The notes: a model not told the origin generated them from the letters alone. A stretch of 64,000 bases of DNA from Orientallactaga sibirica (GCA_036365145.1 JAEOAD010000001.1:104409001-104473000), one strand, 5' to 3'; positions 52,778 to 63,339 are shown, numbered from the stretch's first letter. Made by a program: numbers and translations.

Positions 52778-52987
52778 TTTTTTAATTTTATTTATTTATT
52801 TGAGAGAGAAAGAGGCAGAGAGAGAAGGGGGAGAGAATGGGTGCACCAGGGCCTCTAGCCACTGCAGCATGAACTCCAGATGCACGTGCCCCCTTGTGCA
52901 TCTGGCTTACATGGGTCCTGGAGAATTGAACCGGGATCCTTTGGCTTTGCAGGTAAACACCTTAACCACTAAGCCATCTCTCAAGCC
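52778..52987 (-). mobile_element. DIP SINE, antisense, first of a pair
   Basis: TTTAATTTTATTTATTTATTTG to CCATCTCTCAAGCCC. Confidence 0.93.
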
Positions 52988-53198
52988 CCTTATTTTTATT
53001 TATTGTTTGAGAAAGAGAGGCAGATAAAGCAAGAGAGAAAGAGAGAATGGGTGCACCAGGGCCTTTAGCCACTGTAAACAAACTCCAGACATAGGCACCA
53101 CCTTGTGCATCTGGCTTACGTGGGGACTGGAAAACCGAACTTGGGGTCTTTAGATTTTGCAGACAAGCACCTTAATGGCTAAGCCATCTCTCCAGCCC
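52988..53198 (-). mobile_element. DIP SINE, antisense, second of a pair
   Basis: CTTATTTTTATTTATTGTTTG to CCATCTCTCCAGCCC. Abuts the previous copy. Confidence 0.93.
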
Positions 53199-53357
53199 TG
53201 CTCCAAATTTTATATCATTATATATACATGAATAGAAAAGATAACACATGAAAATAATCAGTGACTATGTGCATGAGAGCATTGGGGCTTGTGTTTGTGT
53301 CTTTCTGTGGCTTACAACTTTTGATAATGGGTGCATATTATTTGTTTTTTTCAGAGC

Positions 53358-53610
53358 AATAAAAAGACTTCACAAGTCCCAGCACTGCCGAAAGCCCATC
53401 CCAAATGGCAGGTCAGCTAAATCTTTCATGATTTCAGACCCAGAGCAAGAGGAACTTACTCTCACGACTCACTCCTGTTTGGTCTTACCTGATGCATATG
53501 GACATTAGTTATTGCTTCACTCTTGTCATCGCCTTCATAGCGAGTGTTTCAACATTGCACTGTAACTGCCTTGAATGTAGAAAGTACTTAATGCATGCTT
53601 AAGTAAATAA
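53358..53610 (+). other. Candidate terminal exon, unrecognised
   Basis: TTATTTGTTTTTTTCAG at 53338-53354 is a good splice acceptor. It is followed by an open frame of about 50 codons ending at TAG 53506 (C-terminal ...DPEQEELTLTTHSC... region) and by AATAAA at 53606. The AATAAA lies within sequence that looks like a MIR/L2 tail (GCCTTGAATGTAGAAAGTAC), so it may be accidental. The coding family is not recognised; a second frame stops after 22 codons. Confidence 0.2.
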
Positions 53611-53620
53611 AATTGTATTG
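53545..53620 (+). mobile_element. MIR/L2-like tail
   Basis: CATTGCACTGTAACTGCCTT and ACTTAATGCATGCTTAAGTA then AATAAA resemble the 3' end of MIR or L2. Confidence 0.45.
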
Positions 53621-53905
53621 GGATTTCCTGTGATATCATCTTCAAAAAGTATTCCGTTCCAGACTTGTCTTCCCTCATCCCTGGTCCCTGGTACAGATCC
53701 CATGTCCTACAACCCTCTCTAACTTACAGCCCACCTGGAGCCACCTCCTAACCACTCCTCCATCTCTCCAAGCCGACTCCTGCCCTTAGAACATTGTGAT
53801 TCTCGTTTCCTCTGCCTCAAACAACTTCTTCTCTGCAGTTGGTGTAACCCACTCTCTAACCTCCTCTAAGTCTTTGCCCAAACTTGCCATTCTTCTCCTA
53901 CAACT
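53621..53905. other. Unique sequence
   Basis: Nothing recognised. Confidence 0.45.
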
Positions 53906-54290
53906 CAATAGCAAAAACAAAACTAATGGAAAACAAATAAGCCAATTAAAAATGGACAAAGGTGCTGGGTGTGGTGGCACACGCCTTTAATCCCAGCACT
54001 TGGGAGGCAGAGCTAGGAGGATATCCGTGAGTTCGAGGCCACCCTGAGACTACATAGTGAATTCCTCCACGTCAGCCTGAGCTAGAGTGAGACCCTAGCT
54101 CAAAAAACAACAACAAAAACAAAGGCGGGGGCAAAGATGAAAAATAGACATTTCTCCAAAAATGACATTACAATGCAGTATCATTTTGCATCTACTGGAA
54201 TGATCAGTGAGGTGGAAAGGTGAAACCTTTGTGCACTGTGGAGAGGAGTGTAAAATGGCACAGCTGTCATGGAAAACAATGTGACATTGT
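53906..54290 (+). mobile_element. Old L1 ORF2 3' end, split by a B1
   Basis: GCAAAAACAAAACTAATGG, AGCCAATTAAAAATGGAC and, after the B1, AAATAGACATTTCTCCAAAA and GTGTAAAATGGCACAGCTG follow L1 ORF2 order. Confidence 0.78.
53963..54125 (+). mobile_element. B1 SINE, nested in L1
   Basis: GTGCTGGGTGTGGTGGCAC to GACCCTAGCTC with a CAA-rich tail. GACAAAGG (53955) is echoed by CAAAGGC after the tail. Confidence 0.92.
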
Positions 54291-54629
54291 TTTCATCAGG
54301 AAACAGGAAGATCAATCACGGGGGCTTCCTGGTCAGCCAGTCCCCCGAAAAGCAGGGCATTCCAGGTTCAGTGGGAGACCCTGTCTCAAGGAAGTGAGAG
54401 AAGAAGGGCAGAGGAGGACACTCAACAGCTTCCTCTTGCCGTGCTGGGTGAGTGCATGTGCGTACACATGCGTCCTGGCACACACACACACACACACACC
54501 TACAAAAAAAAAGTGGACCCCCAGGAATCGGAATTTCCCCCCATAAATCACATGCCAGGACAGGGAAAGGTAGCCTGGTGCCACCAGAAGAGGAACTTGT
54601 CACTCTCTCCATTCTGACGACTTACTAGG
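54291..54629. other. Unique sequence with (CA)n
   Basis: (CA)n at about 54479-54499. Frames on both strands read through it. No gene recognised. Confidence 0.5.
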
Positions 54630-54925
54630 TCACCTTTGTGGCACAGACTGGAGCTGAGACAACAGTGGGCAGGCCCATCGTGATACCTCTTGCTCACTAT
54701 TTAAACCCAAACCTCGTGTCAATACACAAAGATAGACTCAATGGGGGGGGTGTCTCTGGGCCTCTTTATTTGTTCCTCTTCCCAGTGTGGTCACATCTAA
54801 TGAATCTCCTTTCTCGACTGTTCACCACTGCCTGTCTCTTTAATTGGCATATTGACAGCGGGTGGCTAAGCCTTTCTGTTGGGATTGCAGGCGCCCAGGC
54901 TCTGACCCAACTCCAGGGAGCCTGC
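54630..54925 (+). mobile_element. Possible ERV LTR relic
   Basis: CTCACTATTTAAACCC (TATA-like), TCACCACTGCCTGTCTCTTT and AATTGGCATATTGACAGCG have the look of an LTR U3-R-U5, but no boundaries or TSD were found. Tentative. Confidence 0.3.
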
Positions 54926-55309
54926 TGCTGCCGCTCACACCCTGCACTTTACCCCAGCTGCACTTCCAGGTTTCATGAGAGCAACTAGTGACATGCAAGT
55001 GGCGAAGTTCTGTTGTAGCCAAACATTCCTTGTTCATGTGAACGCCAGCTCTCCAAAGACCTGTTCCTCAAGGACAAGGAACTCATGTCCTGTGACGAGC
55101 ATTCAAGCAGTGATGAAAAGTGAGATCTTTTCAGTCTTCCTGAGTCTCTCTGTTATTCAAAATCAGATTTTAATGACAGTATGTGACGCCACAAAGATTC
55201 ACCACAGTCGTGTTGTAGGAGCTCCTCAGTTAAGTGGGCTCCAATTCCATCTGTGCCCAGCCATTCCCCTCTTCCTTTGAACCAGAAAGGCATTTATTCG
55301 TGAAGTGCA
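54926..55309. other. Unique sequence
   Basis: Nothing recognised. Confidence 0.45.
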
Positions 55310-55428
55310 ACAGAATGCACAGTAGCCCCTCCAGCCTTAGGGGATACGTTCTGGGATTCACAGGTGGATGCCTGAAATCATGGGTAGCATCTCTCTTAAG
55401 TGATGAACTTGACAGTGACTTTCAGCTG
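55310..55428 (+). mobile_element. Tigger/MER-type DNA transposon relic
   Basis: CAGTAGCCCCTCCAGCCTTA, GGGGATACGTTCTGGGATTC and GTGGATGCCTGAAATCATGG match the terminal part of a mammalian mariner/Tigger-type element. Confidence 0.6.
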
Positions 55429-55525
55429 GCCATGATGGTGTGTGCCTATAATCCCAGCAGCTGGGAAATAGAGGCAGAAGGATCAGGAGGAGTTCAAAGC
55501 CATCCTGGGCCTATCTCAAAAAGTC
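55429..55525 (+). mobile_element. Old B1-like SINE
   Basis: GCTGGCCATGATGGTGTGTG, TATAATCCCAGCAGCTGGG and GTTCAAAGCCATCCTGGGCC. Confidence 0.78.
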
Positions 55526-55687
55526 ATTTTCTTCTTCGGATTTCCATTTTCTTCTACAGACACACACACCCCACACTCAGAGCGATATAGTGGATAGGGC
55601 TAGAAACAAGGCTGAGCGATGAATTCTAATCCAGCACCCTGCACTTTGAAACCATGAATTTGGGCCATCCCTCTACTCTCTGAGTAT
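55526..55687. other. Short unique sequence
   Basis: Nothing recognised. Confidence 0.4.
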
Positions 55688-55887
55688 CATTTCTTGAGAG
55701 TTTCATGTAGGCTGGCCCCAAACTCTGTGCAATGCGGATGACCATGAACCTCTCATCTTCTTGCCTTGTACATTCTAGGATGCAAGCATGGACCACCCCT
55801 CGGGTTTAGGCAGCACTGGGGATTGGACCCAGAGGTTCGTACATGCTAAGCAAGCACTCTGCTAATCGAGCCACATCCTGAGCCCAT
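55688..55887 (-). mobile_element. B4 SINE, antisense
   Basis: B1-like part (GTAGGCTGGCCCCAAACTC) then ID-like part (CACTGGGGATTGGACCCAG to CCACATCCTGAGCCC). Confidence 0.82.
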
Positions 55888-55913
55888 CTGAAAAACTTTT
55901 AAAAGGAGAATTT

Positions 55914-56078
55914 AGCCAGACGTGGTGTACACGCCTTTAATCCCAGCACTCAGGAGGCAGATGTAGGAGGATCGCTGAGAGTTTGAGGCCACCCTGAGAC
56001 TACATAGTGAATTACAGGTCAGCCTGGGCTAGAATGAGACCCTACCTTGAAAGACCAAGATAAATAAGTGAATAATAA
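55914..56078 (+). mobile_element. B1 SINE with TSD
   Basis: AGCCAGACGTGGTGTACACG to GACCCTACCTTG with tail. GGAGAATTTA before it (55904) recurs at 56081. Confidence 0.95.
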
Positions 56079-56149
56079 ATGGAGAATTTAATCTAGACAT
56101 CTCTTTATACCATTTCCTAGCTCCTCAGCCTCAGCTATATTAATTCCCG

Positions 56150-56302
56150 TTTTTTAGTTTGTTTTATTTTTGGTAGGGTCTCACAGTAGCCTAGGCTGGC
56201 ATGGAACTCACTCTGAAGTCCTGGGCTGGCCTGGAACTCACAGCAATCCTCCTATCTCTGCCTCCCAAGTGGAAATTAAAGGTGTGCATCACCGTGACTG
56301 GC
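56150..56302 (-). mobile_element. B1 SINE, antisense
   Basis: GGTAGGGTCTCACAGTAGCC to CATCACCGTGACTGGC. The GTGCTGGG box is deleted. Confidence 0.88.
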
Positions 56303-56542
56303 AGTTACTTTTAGTGTGTGGGTGCACATGTCTGTGCAGAACCATATACTCACAGGTGTGTGTGCGTGTGGAGGCCAAGGTTAACTTTGGGTGTCTTCGC
56401 AGTAACTCTCCACTTTTTTTTTTAGACAGAGCTTCACACTGAACCTAGAGCTCACTGATTCAGCTGTTCAGCAAGCCCCAGGGATCCCCCGTCTCTGTCT
56501 TCCCAGTATCAGGATTACAGGGGTATGCCAACATACCTGGTA
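56303..56542 (-). mobile_element. URR1-like rodent repeat
   Basis: GTGTGGAGGCCAAGGTTAAC then TTGGGTGTCTTCGCAGTAAC, and GAGCTCACTGATTCAGCTG, match a common rodent repeat I recall as URR1; naming is uncertain. The end merges with CAGGATTACAGGGGTATGCC. Confidence 0.5.
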
Positions 56543-56563
56543 TTTTAAATATTTTATTTATTC

Positions 56564-56605
<42 letters not shown>

Positions 56606-56815
56606 AAGAGAGAAAGAAAGAAAGAAAGAAAGAAAGAAAAAGAAAGAAAGAATAGTTAGAGAATGGGCACACCAGGGCCCCCAGCCACTGCAAACAAACC
56701 CCAGACGCATATGCCACCTTGTGCATGTGGCTTAACATGGGTCCTGGGGAATCAAACTTGGGTCCTTAGGCTTTGCAGGCAAATGCCCTAACCACTGAGT
56801 CATCTCTCCAGCCTA
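56543..56815 (-). mobile_element. DIP SINE, antisense, with (GA)n/(AAAG)n
   Basis: TTTTATTTATTCATTTGAG, then (GA)n and (GAAA)n at 56571-56652, DIP body and CCATCTCTCCAGCC. The CT segment is expanded compared with other copies. ACACCTGGCGTTTTA follows; ACATACCTGGTATTTTA precedes. Confidence 0.93.
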
Positions 56816-57411
56816 CACCTGGCGTTTTACATGGATGCTGTAGATCTGAACTCATGCCATTTCCCCAACACTTTTTTCTGTGTTTTTTTAAGACCAGACT
56901 AAGGCGGGTGCAGAACCCATTCATATATTCTCTTGTGAGATAGACCAAACAAATGGGGGCAGCAAGGTCTCTCTAAATTTGGTGCTTCTGCCCTGTGCCA
57001 GCTTTAGGCCTACATGTCCAAACAAAACCTTCAGAGCAACCACAGAGAAGCAACAGAATTAACATATAAAACCACGGGAGAAAATTCGAGCTAGCTCACA
57101 CAGCATGCAAGCACGAGACAGTCACATAGCTGGCAGAGTGCTCACTGGTGCCAGGTTGCAAGCCTGATGGTCCTAGGGGAACATGTCCATTCGGTGCCCA
57201 CAATGAAAGGCCTTCGTGGATGTCCCATGGGCTGAGGCAAGCATCCTCGTGATGTGGCAGATAGGAAACAGCCACTGTTTTCATAGGGTACTGAGGGAGA
57301 CCCAAGAAGCTAAGAAAGGTTACAAAGTAAGGGTGACAAAAATCCTTATTTCTGGGAAATGTTCATGTTTTAAAATCACTTTTTTGTATTGAATAAGATT
57401 GGAGAAGTGAA
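56816..57411. other. Unique sequence
   Basis: Nothing recognised. Confidence 0.5.
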
Positions 57412-57594
57412 GCTGGGCATGGTGGTGCACGCCTTTAATCCCAGCACCTGGGATGCAGACGTAGGAAGATTGCCATAAGTTTGAGGCCACCCTGAGACTA
57501 CATAATAATTCCAGGTCAGCCTGGGCTAGAGCAAGACCCAATCTTGAAAAACAAAACAAACAAACAAACAAACAAACAAATAAACAAATAAACA
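57412..57594 (+). mobile_element. B1 SINE with (AAAC)n tail and TSD
   Basis: GCTGGGCATGGTGGTGCACG to an (AAAC)n/(AAAT) tail. AAGATTGGAGAAGT (57397 and 57598) is the TSD. Confidence 0.96.
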
Positions 57595-57611
57595 AGAAAG
57601 ATTGGAGAAGT

Positions 57612-58059
57612 ATAAGAAAACACGAACCAGAGGTAAAAGTCACTCACAGGCCTCCAGGAGATAACAGTGGATATATGGTCATACTTTGCATGGCTTTTCA
57701 TAGATTGATAGAAGATGCATGTTTGTGCATGTATGTCTAACTTGAATTTGGGATCATACTATTTACAATGTTGTAGAACTTTTCTCACCATCGATTAAAT
57801 CATGAGCATATTTCTCAAGTATCTATTCTAAATATTGCAACTTCTAATGATTTATCACATTTTTCAATGTATTATATGTTCAATATATAGTAAATTATGT
57901 AGGTATATATATGTCTGTGTGATTTGTGCAATAACATATATTCAACATATGGTATATTGAATATCATATAATTTATTTGACCAATATCATTAGAATATCA
58001 TTCCAATTTTTCATTATCATAAGCAATATCAACAAAACAGTTATTTTTTTATCAGAACT
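57612..58059. other. AT-rich unique sequence
   Basis: AT-rich, with TATATAT patches near 57880-57960. Nothing recognised. Confidence 0.5.
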
Positions 58060-58222
58060 AGCAATTTGTAAGGATTATTTAATTTAAGTTTCACAGTAAT
58101 GCTATGAGATAGATACTGTTATAATACCCATTTTACAGTTGCAGAAACAGAGCAGAAATTAAGTAACTTGCACAAAGTCATAAAGTTTGTAGGGCATAAA
58201 GCCAGGTCATGAACCCAAGCAT
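58060..58222 (+). mobile_element. MIR SINE relic
   Basis: TATGAGATAGATACTGTTAT, ACCCATTTTACAGTTGCAG and AAGTAACTTGCACAAAGTC are strong MIR motifs. Confidence 0.85.
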
Positions 58223-58261
58223 TCCCATTACCACTAAGCAGTCTGAAAGAGCTTGTTTGGG

Positions 58262-58442
58262 GAGCTGGAGAGATGGCTCACGGTTAAGGTGCTTGCCTGA
58301 GTTCGATTCTCCAGTACCCATGTACAGCCAGATGCACAAGGTGGTGCATACATCTGGAGTTCATTTGCAGTGGCCAGAGGCCCTGGTACACCCATTCCCC
58401 CTCCAAACTAAATAAATAAAATATTTTAAAAAAGAGAAAATG
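58262..58442 (+). mobile_element. DIP SINE, first of a pair
   Basis: AGCTGGAGAGATGGCTCACG head with the CAAAGCCTAAGGACC segment deleted. Short CT segment. Confidence 0.9.
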
Positions 58443-58640
58443 AGGGCTGAAGAGATTAGAAGTTAAGGCACTTTCCTGCAAAGCCAAAAGACCTTGGTTT
58501 GATTCCCCAGGACCCACGTAAGCCAGATGCACAAGGTGGCGCATGCATCTGGAGTTCATTTGCAGTGGCTGGAGGCCCTGCTGTGCCCATTCTCTCTCTC
58601 TCTCTCTCTCGAAAACAAATAAATACAAATATATAAATAT
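58443..58640 (+). mobile_element. DIP SINE, second of a pair
   Basis: GGGCTGAAGAGATTAGAAG (a few head bases lost) to (CT)n and AAATAAATAC tail. Confidence 0.9.
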
Positions 58641-58766
58641 TGTTTTTCTAGCTCAGGCTGACCTGAAATTCACTACGTAGTCTCAGGGTGGCCTTGAACT
58701 CATGGAGATCCTCCTACCTCTGCCTCCCAAGTGCTGGGATTAAAGGCGTGCTCCACCACATCTGGC
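58641..58766 (-). mobile_element. B1 SINE, antisense, 3'-truncated
   Basis: Starts at CTAGCTCAGGCTGACC without the usual GAGGTAGGGTCTCACT, and ends CCACCACATCTGGC. Confidence 0.9.
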
Positions 58767-59584
58767 ACAAATAAAAATTTTTAAAAAAGAAAAATAAAGG
58801 ACATCTAGCAAGTTGCATAAAGCTTTTTTTTTTTAATGTATGGAAATTTCCTTCCAAATACACATACCACTTAATCCACTTAATCTCTAGGGAAGATGTA
58901 ACAGGGATAAAAATGGTGGCTGTAAAGCCACACTTATCTGGGCCTATCATCCTAGCACCATTTCTCAGCAGCTTAAGCTCTTAAGCCTTAGTTTTCCATC
59001 TGAAAAATGTGATGCTAGAAGCATCTGTCACTGGGGAACTTTGAGAAATAACTGAGATAATATCCGCTAGGTGCTTCCCACAAGGCTCCATGACTGGTGA
59101 CATTGATAACGTTTAGTGAAAGAATATTTACCAATCCAGCTCTAAACCTCCTGGTGATGCAGCAGCAATGGATGAGTGCCTTCGGGGATGGAAAGCTCTA
59201 GAAAGAAGTGAATCCAAGCAGCATCGAAGACACCCCAAGAACTTCATTCACCTGCATTCTACCATTTACAACAAAGGATTTAACTGGAAGTTTCTGACCA
59301 TGTATGACAATCAGTTCTTCTCCTTGCTTCCCAGGCCAGGGGCTGGCGGGGATGAGTGCTCTGCCCAGCACCAGTCACAGACCTACACGGAGACTTTCCC
59401 CCTCCAGACCATATCCAGAGAGAAGTGCTTACAGAGGGTTCCAAGGTACAAGACGAATAGCAATGTTTGCTCCTGAACAGCGGACTGATACTACTAAGGA
59501 CAAGCAAGCACTAAGCACCCTCTGTCCCCTCTCCAGATCTCCAGGAATCTATAACCATAGACTTCTTGCAGAAAAGAACGTTTT
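58767..59584. other. Unique sequence
   Basis: Repeat-poor. Plus frame 59168-59476 (about 100 codons) has no recognised family; note it lies directly downstream, on the opposite strand, of the candidate exon at 59585-59966. Confidence 0.4.
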
Positions 59585-59966
59585 ATTTTAGTACAAACCA
59601 TAAGTGAAAGATAGAGACTTTTCTCCTTGGATATTTTCAAACTGTCAGCATTTCCCATCACAGTAGGGGCACAAGCTCCTTTAGGAAGAAGAAATGAGGC
59701 TTCACTGTGAACGTCCCATCCTGCAGGCTGTTCACAGCCTGCTGAATCAACTCACCAACTCCTGCTGCTTTAGTGGCCTGAACTACCTGAAGAAGTCCAC
59801 GCAGCCAGTATACAGGAGGTCCTAGGACCATACGCGAGGAAATACTGAGCTGTGTTCTGCCACCTGACTTCAGCACCACCCTCCTACACTGCTTGTACAA
59901 GGTTTGATCCCACTCTTCTTTCTTCTGGTTACTCACCCCTTCTTCTAACAAAGAAAGCTGTTTCAG
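59585..59966 (-). CDS. Candidate 3' terminal exon (coding end plus 3' UTR), gene unknown
   Basis: On the minus strand a pyrimidine-rich acceptor (CAGCTTTCTTTGTTAG, ending at about 59936) precedes an open frame of about 90 codons that ends in TGA at 59658. Readable stretches include KKEEWDQTLYKQCRRVV, SSRMVLGPPVYWLRGLLQVV and VNSLQDGTFTVKPHF. About 70 nt later comes AATAAA (59586-59591). The frame continues upstream of the acceptor to 59996, so the acceptor is not required by the frame. There is no simple repeat or SINE in the region and amino-acid usage looks protein-like. I do not recognise the family. A retrocopy or chance frame is possible. Confidence 0.35.
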
Positions 59967-60507
59967 AGGGCGGGAAGTAGCCACTCTGCCACACACCTAC
60001 CTGCCCTCCCTCCAGTCCCTGAAAGCACTTTTCTATCTGAGATCAGTGCGGGCCTTTCTCTATTTTGACCTTGAGAAAGACTCCAGATGGGCTGGCTGAA
60101 GTGAAGCAAGGGGGCAAACCAAACTTGCCCTGACGGCCACCTTCAGTGACTCAAGGGGAGCTTTGGGGGGGGATGGAAGAAAGCAATGAAAAGCCTCAAG
60201 GAACAAGGCTGTCACTGTCACAAAAGTTCTCTGATCGTGGCAGGGCAGGAGCCAGCTATTAGAATGGAATGTTTCATATGTTCCCACAGTTTCCCTCTAA
60301 ATGTGTATCCATTTGCAGAAAAAATCAAATAATAACTGAATGCATAATTGTCCTTTGTCTAAGCCACATTCTCTACATCAAACCTGGGCAGTCCGGACTG
60401 GCTTCTGTACAGCCTGACTGTTCCCTGTGCAAAACTCCACAGCTTTTTCAAAGCCCGTATTTGAGAGTTTCGTCGGTGAGAATGAAGCAGTAGCTCTACC
60501 CAGTGTC
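59967..60507. other. Unique sequence
   Basis: Repeat-poor sequence upstream (in minus sense) of the candidate exon. No further exon identified. Confidence 0.45.
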
Positions 60508-60842
60508 TGTTGCAGTTACTTTGTCATTGCTGAGCTAAAGCACTCCACCAAAAGCAACCAACGAGAGGGCAGTCTTTATCCCAGCTTACAGTCTCAAGGG
60601 GAAGCTTCATGATGGCAGGGGAGCGCATGACATGAGCAGAGGCTGGACGTCACCTCTGCCACAGCAGATGGAAAACTGCAGCAAGAGAGGGAGCTGAATT
60701 CTAGGAAGAGGGAGCTGGCTACAACACCCTTAAGTCCACCTCCAACAACACATCTCCTCCAGCAAGGATCCATCTCCAGTATTATCACCAGCTGGGAACA
60801 AACGCAGGAGTTTTCGGGAGACATCTTATTCAGACTGCCACA
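60508..60842 (-). mobile_element. MT-like ERVL-MaLR LTR, antisense, with perfect TSD
   Basis: TGTTGCAGTTACTTTGTCAT, AGCTTCATGATGGCAGGGG, CAACACATCTCCTCCAGC and TTCAGACTGCCACA. Perfect 5-bp TSD GTGTC (60503-60507 and 60843-60847). Confidence 0.9.
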
Positions 60843-60847
60843 GTGTC

Positions 60848-61080
60848 CTAAAAGTGTTCTCTATAAAAAATAAAAGTCCTTTAGGAACTTTTATTCCAAA
60901 CTCCTCGTTTGGTAAATGAGACACCTGAGAGTCAGAAAGAAATGATTTCCTCTAAATCCCACACAGCTGTGGTGAACAAGAAAGGTAGGCAGCGCCTACA
61001 GACCTGTGCTGCAGCAACAATCGCAACTGCCAGTGCAACCCAACCCCCACTTCTTCCCAGAGAAAGCAAGAGAGATTTTT
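60848..61080. other. Sequence with MIR-like relic
   Basis: TTTGGTAAATGAGACACCTG, GAGTCAGAAAGAAATGATTTC and CCCACACAGCTGTGG resemble the MIR/MLT-type 'kept in step with falling CpG' relics; low confidence. Confidence 0.4.
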
Positions 61081-61299
61081 TTTTAAATATGTAGTTTATT
61101 TATTTGAGATATAGAAAGAGAGAGAGAGGGGGACAGATAGAGAGAATGGGCACACTGGGGCCTCCAGCCACTGAGAACAAACTCCAGACACATGTGCTAC
61201 CTTGTCCATCCAGCTTTACATGGGTACCTGGGAATTGAACTCTGGTCCTTAGGCTTTGCACACAAACCCCTTAACCACTGAGCCATCTCTTTATCCCCA
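61081..61299 (-). mobile_element. DIP SINE, antisense
   Basis: TAGTTTATTTATTTGAGATAT to CCATCTCTTTATCCCC. Confidence 0.92.
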
Positions 61300-61377
61300 A
61301 CAGAGGTTCCTAATTGTTAGTTTCAAAGAACTACGTTGGGTTCCTGATATCTACTTTAGTATTTAGAGTTTGTAATT

Positions 61378-61605
61378 TTAATTTTTTTGTTTATTATTTA
61401 TTTATTTATTTATTTGAGAGTGATGGACAGAGAGAGAAAGAGGCAGAGAGAGAGAATGGGCACACCAGGGCCTATAGCCACTGCAAACAAACTCCAGATG
61501 CATGTGCCCCTTGTGCATCTGGCTTACGTGGGTCCTGGAGAATCAAACCGGGATCCTTTGGCTTTGCAGGCAAATGCCTTAACCGCTAAGCCATCTCTCC
61601 AGCCC
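61378..61605 (-). mobile_element. DIP SINE, antisense
   Basis: TTATTTATTTATTTATTTGAG to CCATCTCTCCAGCCC. Confidence 0.95.
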
Positions 61606-62079
61606 TGTAGTTCTAATAATAGATAGGAGAGGTGTACCAAGAGCTTCTTCGGCCAGGACTTCTTGTAGCTTTGCTCTCCATAACTTCCCATCACTTTCCC
61701 ACTGTCCCTGAACACTCACATCCAGTCCATTCCAGCTGTGTGTTGACTTTCTCTGACATTGGCCCCTCTCTGGATCCTGTCCTGGACACTCTCCCCGACC
61801 TCCAGCTATACAAAATAGTGGAAACTGGAGAACAGTGAGGGAAAGGAAGGCACCGGGTATTACATCTGCTGCCTTTGGCCTTGGATGGGAGGGTTGGAAT
61901 ACACACAGAGAGAAAGGGCGCTTAGCACCGAGATCGCCCAGGCTTCTTCTGGCATGGCATTAATGAAAAAGCTGAACCCCAAAGCGAGATGCAAGTTCCT
62001 TTGGGCAGAACAGGACTCCACTCAGGACTCCTAGCTGGCATCAGCCTTGTGCCCACCTCAAATCCTACACTTGAAAAAA
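61606..62079. other. Unique sequence
   Basis: Nothing recognised. Confidence 0.5.
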
Positions 62080-62090
62080 ATACCTGTCCC

Positions 62091-62311
62091 GGGCTGGAGA
62101 GATGGCTTAGCAGTTAAGGCACCTGCCTTCTCCAGGTCCCACGTTTAGCCAGACGCAAAATGTGATGCAAGGGTGCAATGCTTCACTTGCCCACAAGGGG
62201 GTGCATGCATCTGGAGTTCATTCATAGTGGCTGAGAGGCCACTGGCATGCCCATTCTCTTTCTGTCTCTCTCTATCTCTCTCTGTCTCTCTCTTTCTTGC
62301 TCAAAAACAAT
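62091..62311 (+). mobile_element. DIP SINE, long subfamily, with TSD
   Basis: GGGCTGGAGAGATGGCTTAG, GTCCCACGTTTAGCCAGACG, a GTGATGCAAGGGTGCAATGC extension and GTGGCTGAGAGGCC. ATACCTGTCCC at 62080-62090 and 62312-62322 is a perfect 11-bp TSD. Confidence 0.96.
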
Positions 62312-62342
62312 ATACCTGTCCCATGGGCCCCTGTAGCTTTTT

Positions 62343-62526
62343 GTTGTTGTTGTTTGGGTTTTTTGTTTGTTTTTCTTTTTTGGTTTTTTGAGGTAGGGTC
62401 TCATTCTAGCCCAGGGTGACCTGGAATTCACTATGTAGTCTCAGGGTGGCCTCAAATCCTTGGCGATCCTCCTACCTCTGCCTTCCGAGTGCAGGGATTA
62501 AAGACGTGTGCCACCATGCCTGGCTT
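62343..62526 (-). mobile_element. B1 SINE, antisense, with TSD
   Basis: T/G-rich tail, then GAGGTAGGGTCTCATTCTAG to CCACCATGCCTGGC. CCCTGTAGCTTTTT (62329 and 62528) is the TSD. Confidence 0.95.
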
Positions 62527-62542
62527 CCCTGTAGCTTTTTAA

Positions 62543-62750
62543 AAACATTTCATTTATTTGTTTGAGAGAAAGAGAGACAGGCAGATAGAGTGAGAACAGT
62601 TGTGCCAGGGCCTCTAGCCACTGCAAGCAAACTCCAAACACATGCACCACCTAGTGTATCTAGCTTTATGTACTTACTGGGGAATCAAACCTGGGCCCTT
62701 ACACTTTGCAGGCAAGTGCCTTAGCCCCTGAGCCATCTCTTCAGCCCCCA
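62543..62750 (-). mobile_element. DIP SINE, antisense
   Basis: CATTTCATTTATTTGTTTGAG to CCATCTCTTCAGCCCC. Confidence 0.93.
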
Positions 62751-63292
62751 CCCTACTATCTTTTAAAGGATAAGGACTAGAGTTATTGCTAAGGAATAGC
62801 TCAGGCAAAAAAAAACTCTTGGGTCCAAAAGGACAATAAGAAACCAGTCAGCTAGGGCAGCCCATCCAAGCACACCAATGAATGAGTTGACCAGACAGCA
62901 CCCATGGTAATTGTCCCTGTCTTCCCCCCACCTCAAGCTTCCTAGATGGGGGGTGAACCCCCCACACACACATAAGGTTCCGATACATAAACCTCTCCTC
63001 TCCTACAGAGATAAGAACCAGCCACCCCTCTTAGTCTCTTCTTCTCCTCATCCCCAAGATACAATCTGGTCATGTAAACAAAACCACCAGGAAAGGTCAC
63101 TCAGGAGAATAACCGAAAATATCTGTCCCAGGGCCTTTTGAAGGTTGTCACAGCATTAGCTGGTTGTATTCAGCCAAGTCCCGGTCTAATGTACCACCAG
63201 TCTGAGAGGGTGACCCAGTGTACAGTGTTCTGTGAGACAGAGACTAGAGCCGTAGTTTCAACCATGCATGGAGATGAGAAGGGGTAACAACA
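62751..63292. other. Unique sequence
   Basis: Nothing recognised. Confidence 0.5.
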
Positions 63293-63302
63293 TCACAATG
63301 AG

Positions 63303-63339
63303 GCAAGGGCCTTAACCACTGAGCCATCTCTCCAGCCCT
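63303..63339 (-). mobile_element. 37-bp tailless DIP head insertion
   Basis: Only the first ~36 nt of a DIP (minus sense GGGCTGGAGAGATGGCTCAG, then TGGTTAAGGCCC), with no body, CT segment or A-tail. Flanked by perfect 10-bp direct repeats TCACAATGAG (63293-63302 and 63340-63349). Confidence 0.92.
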
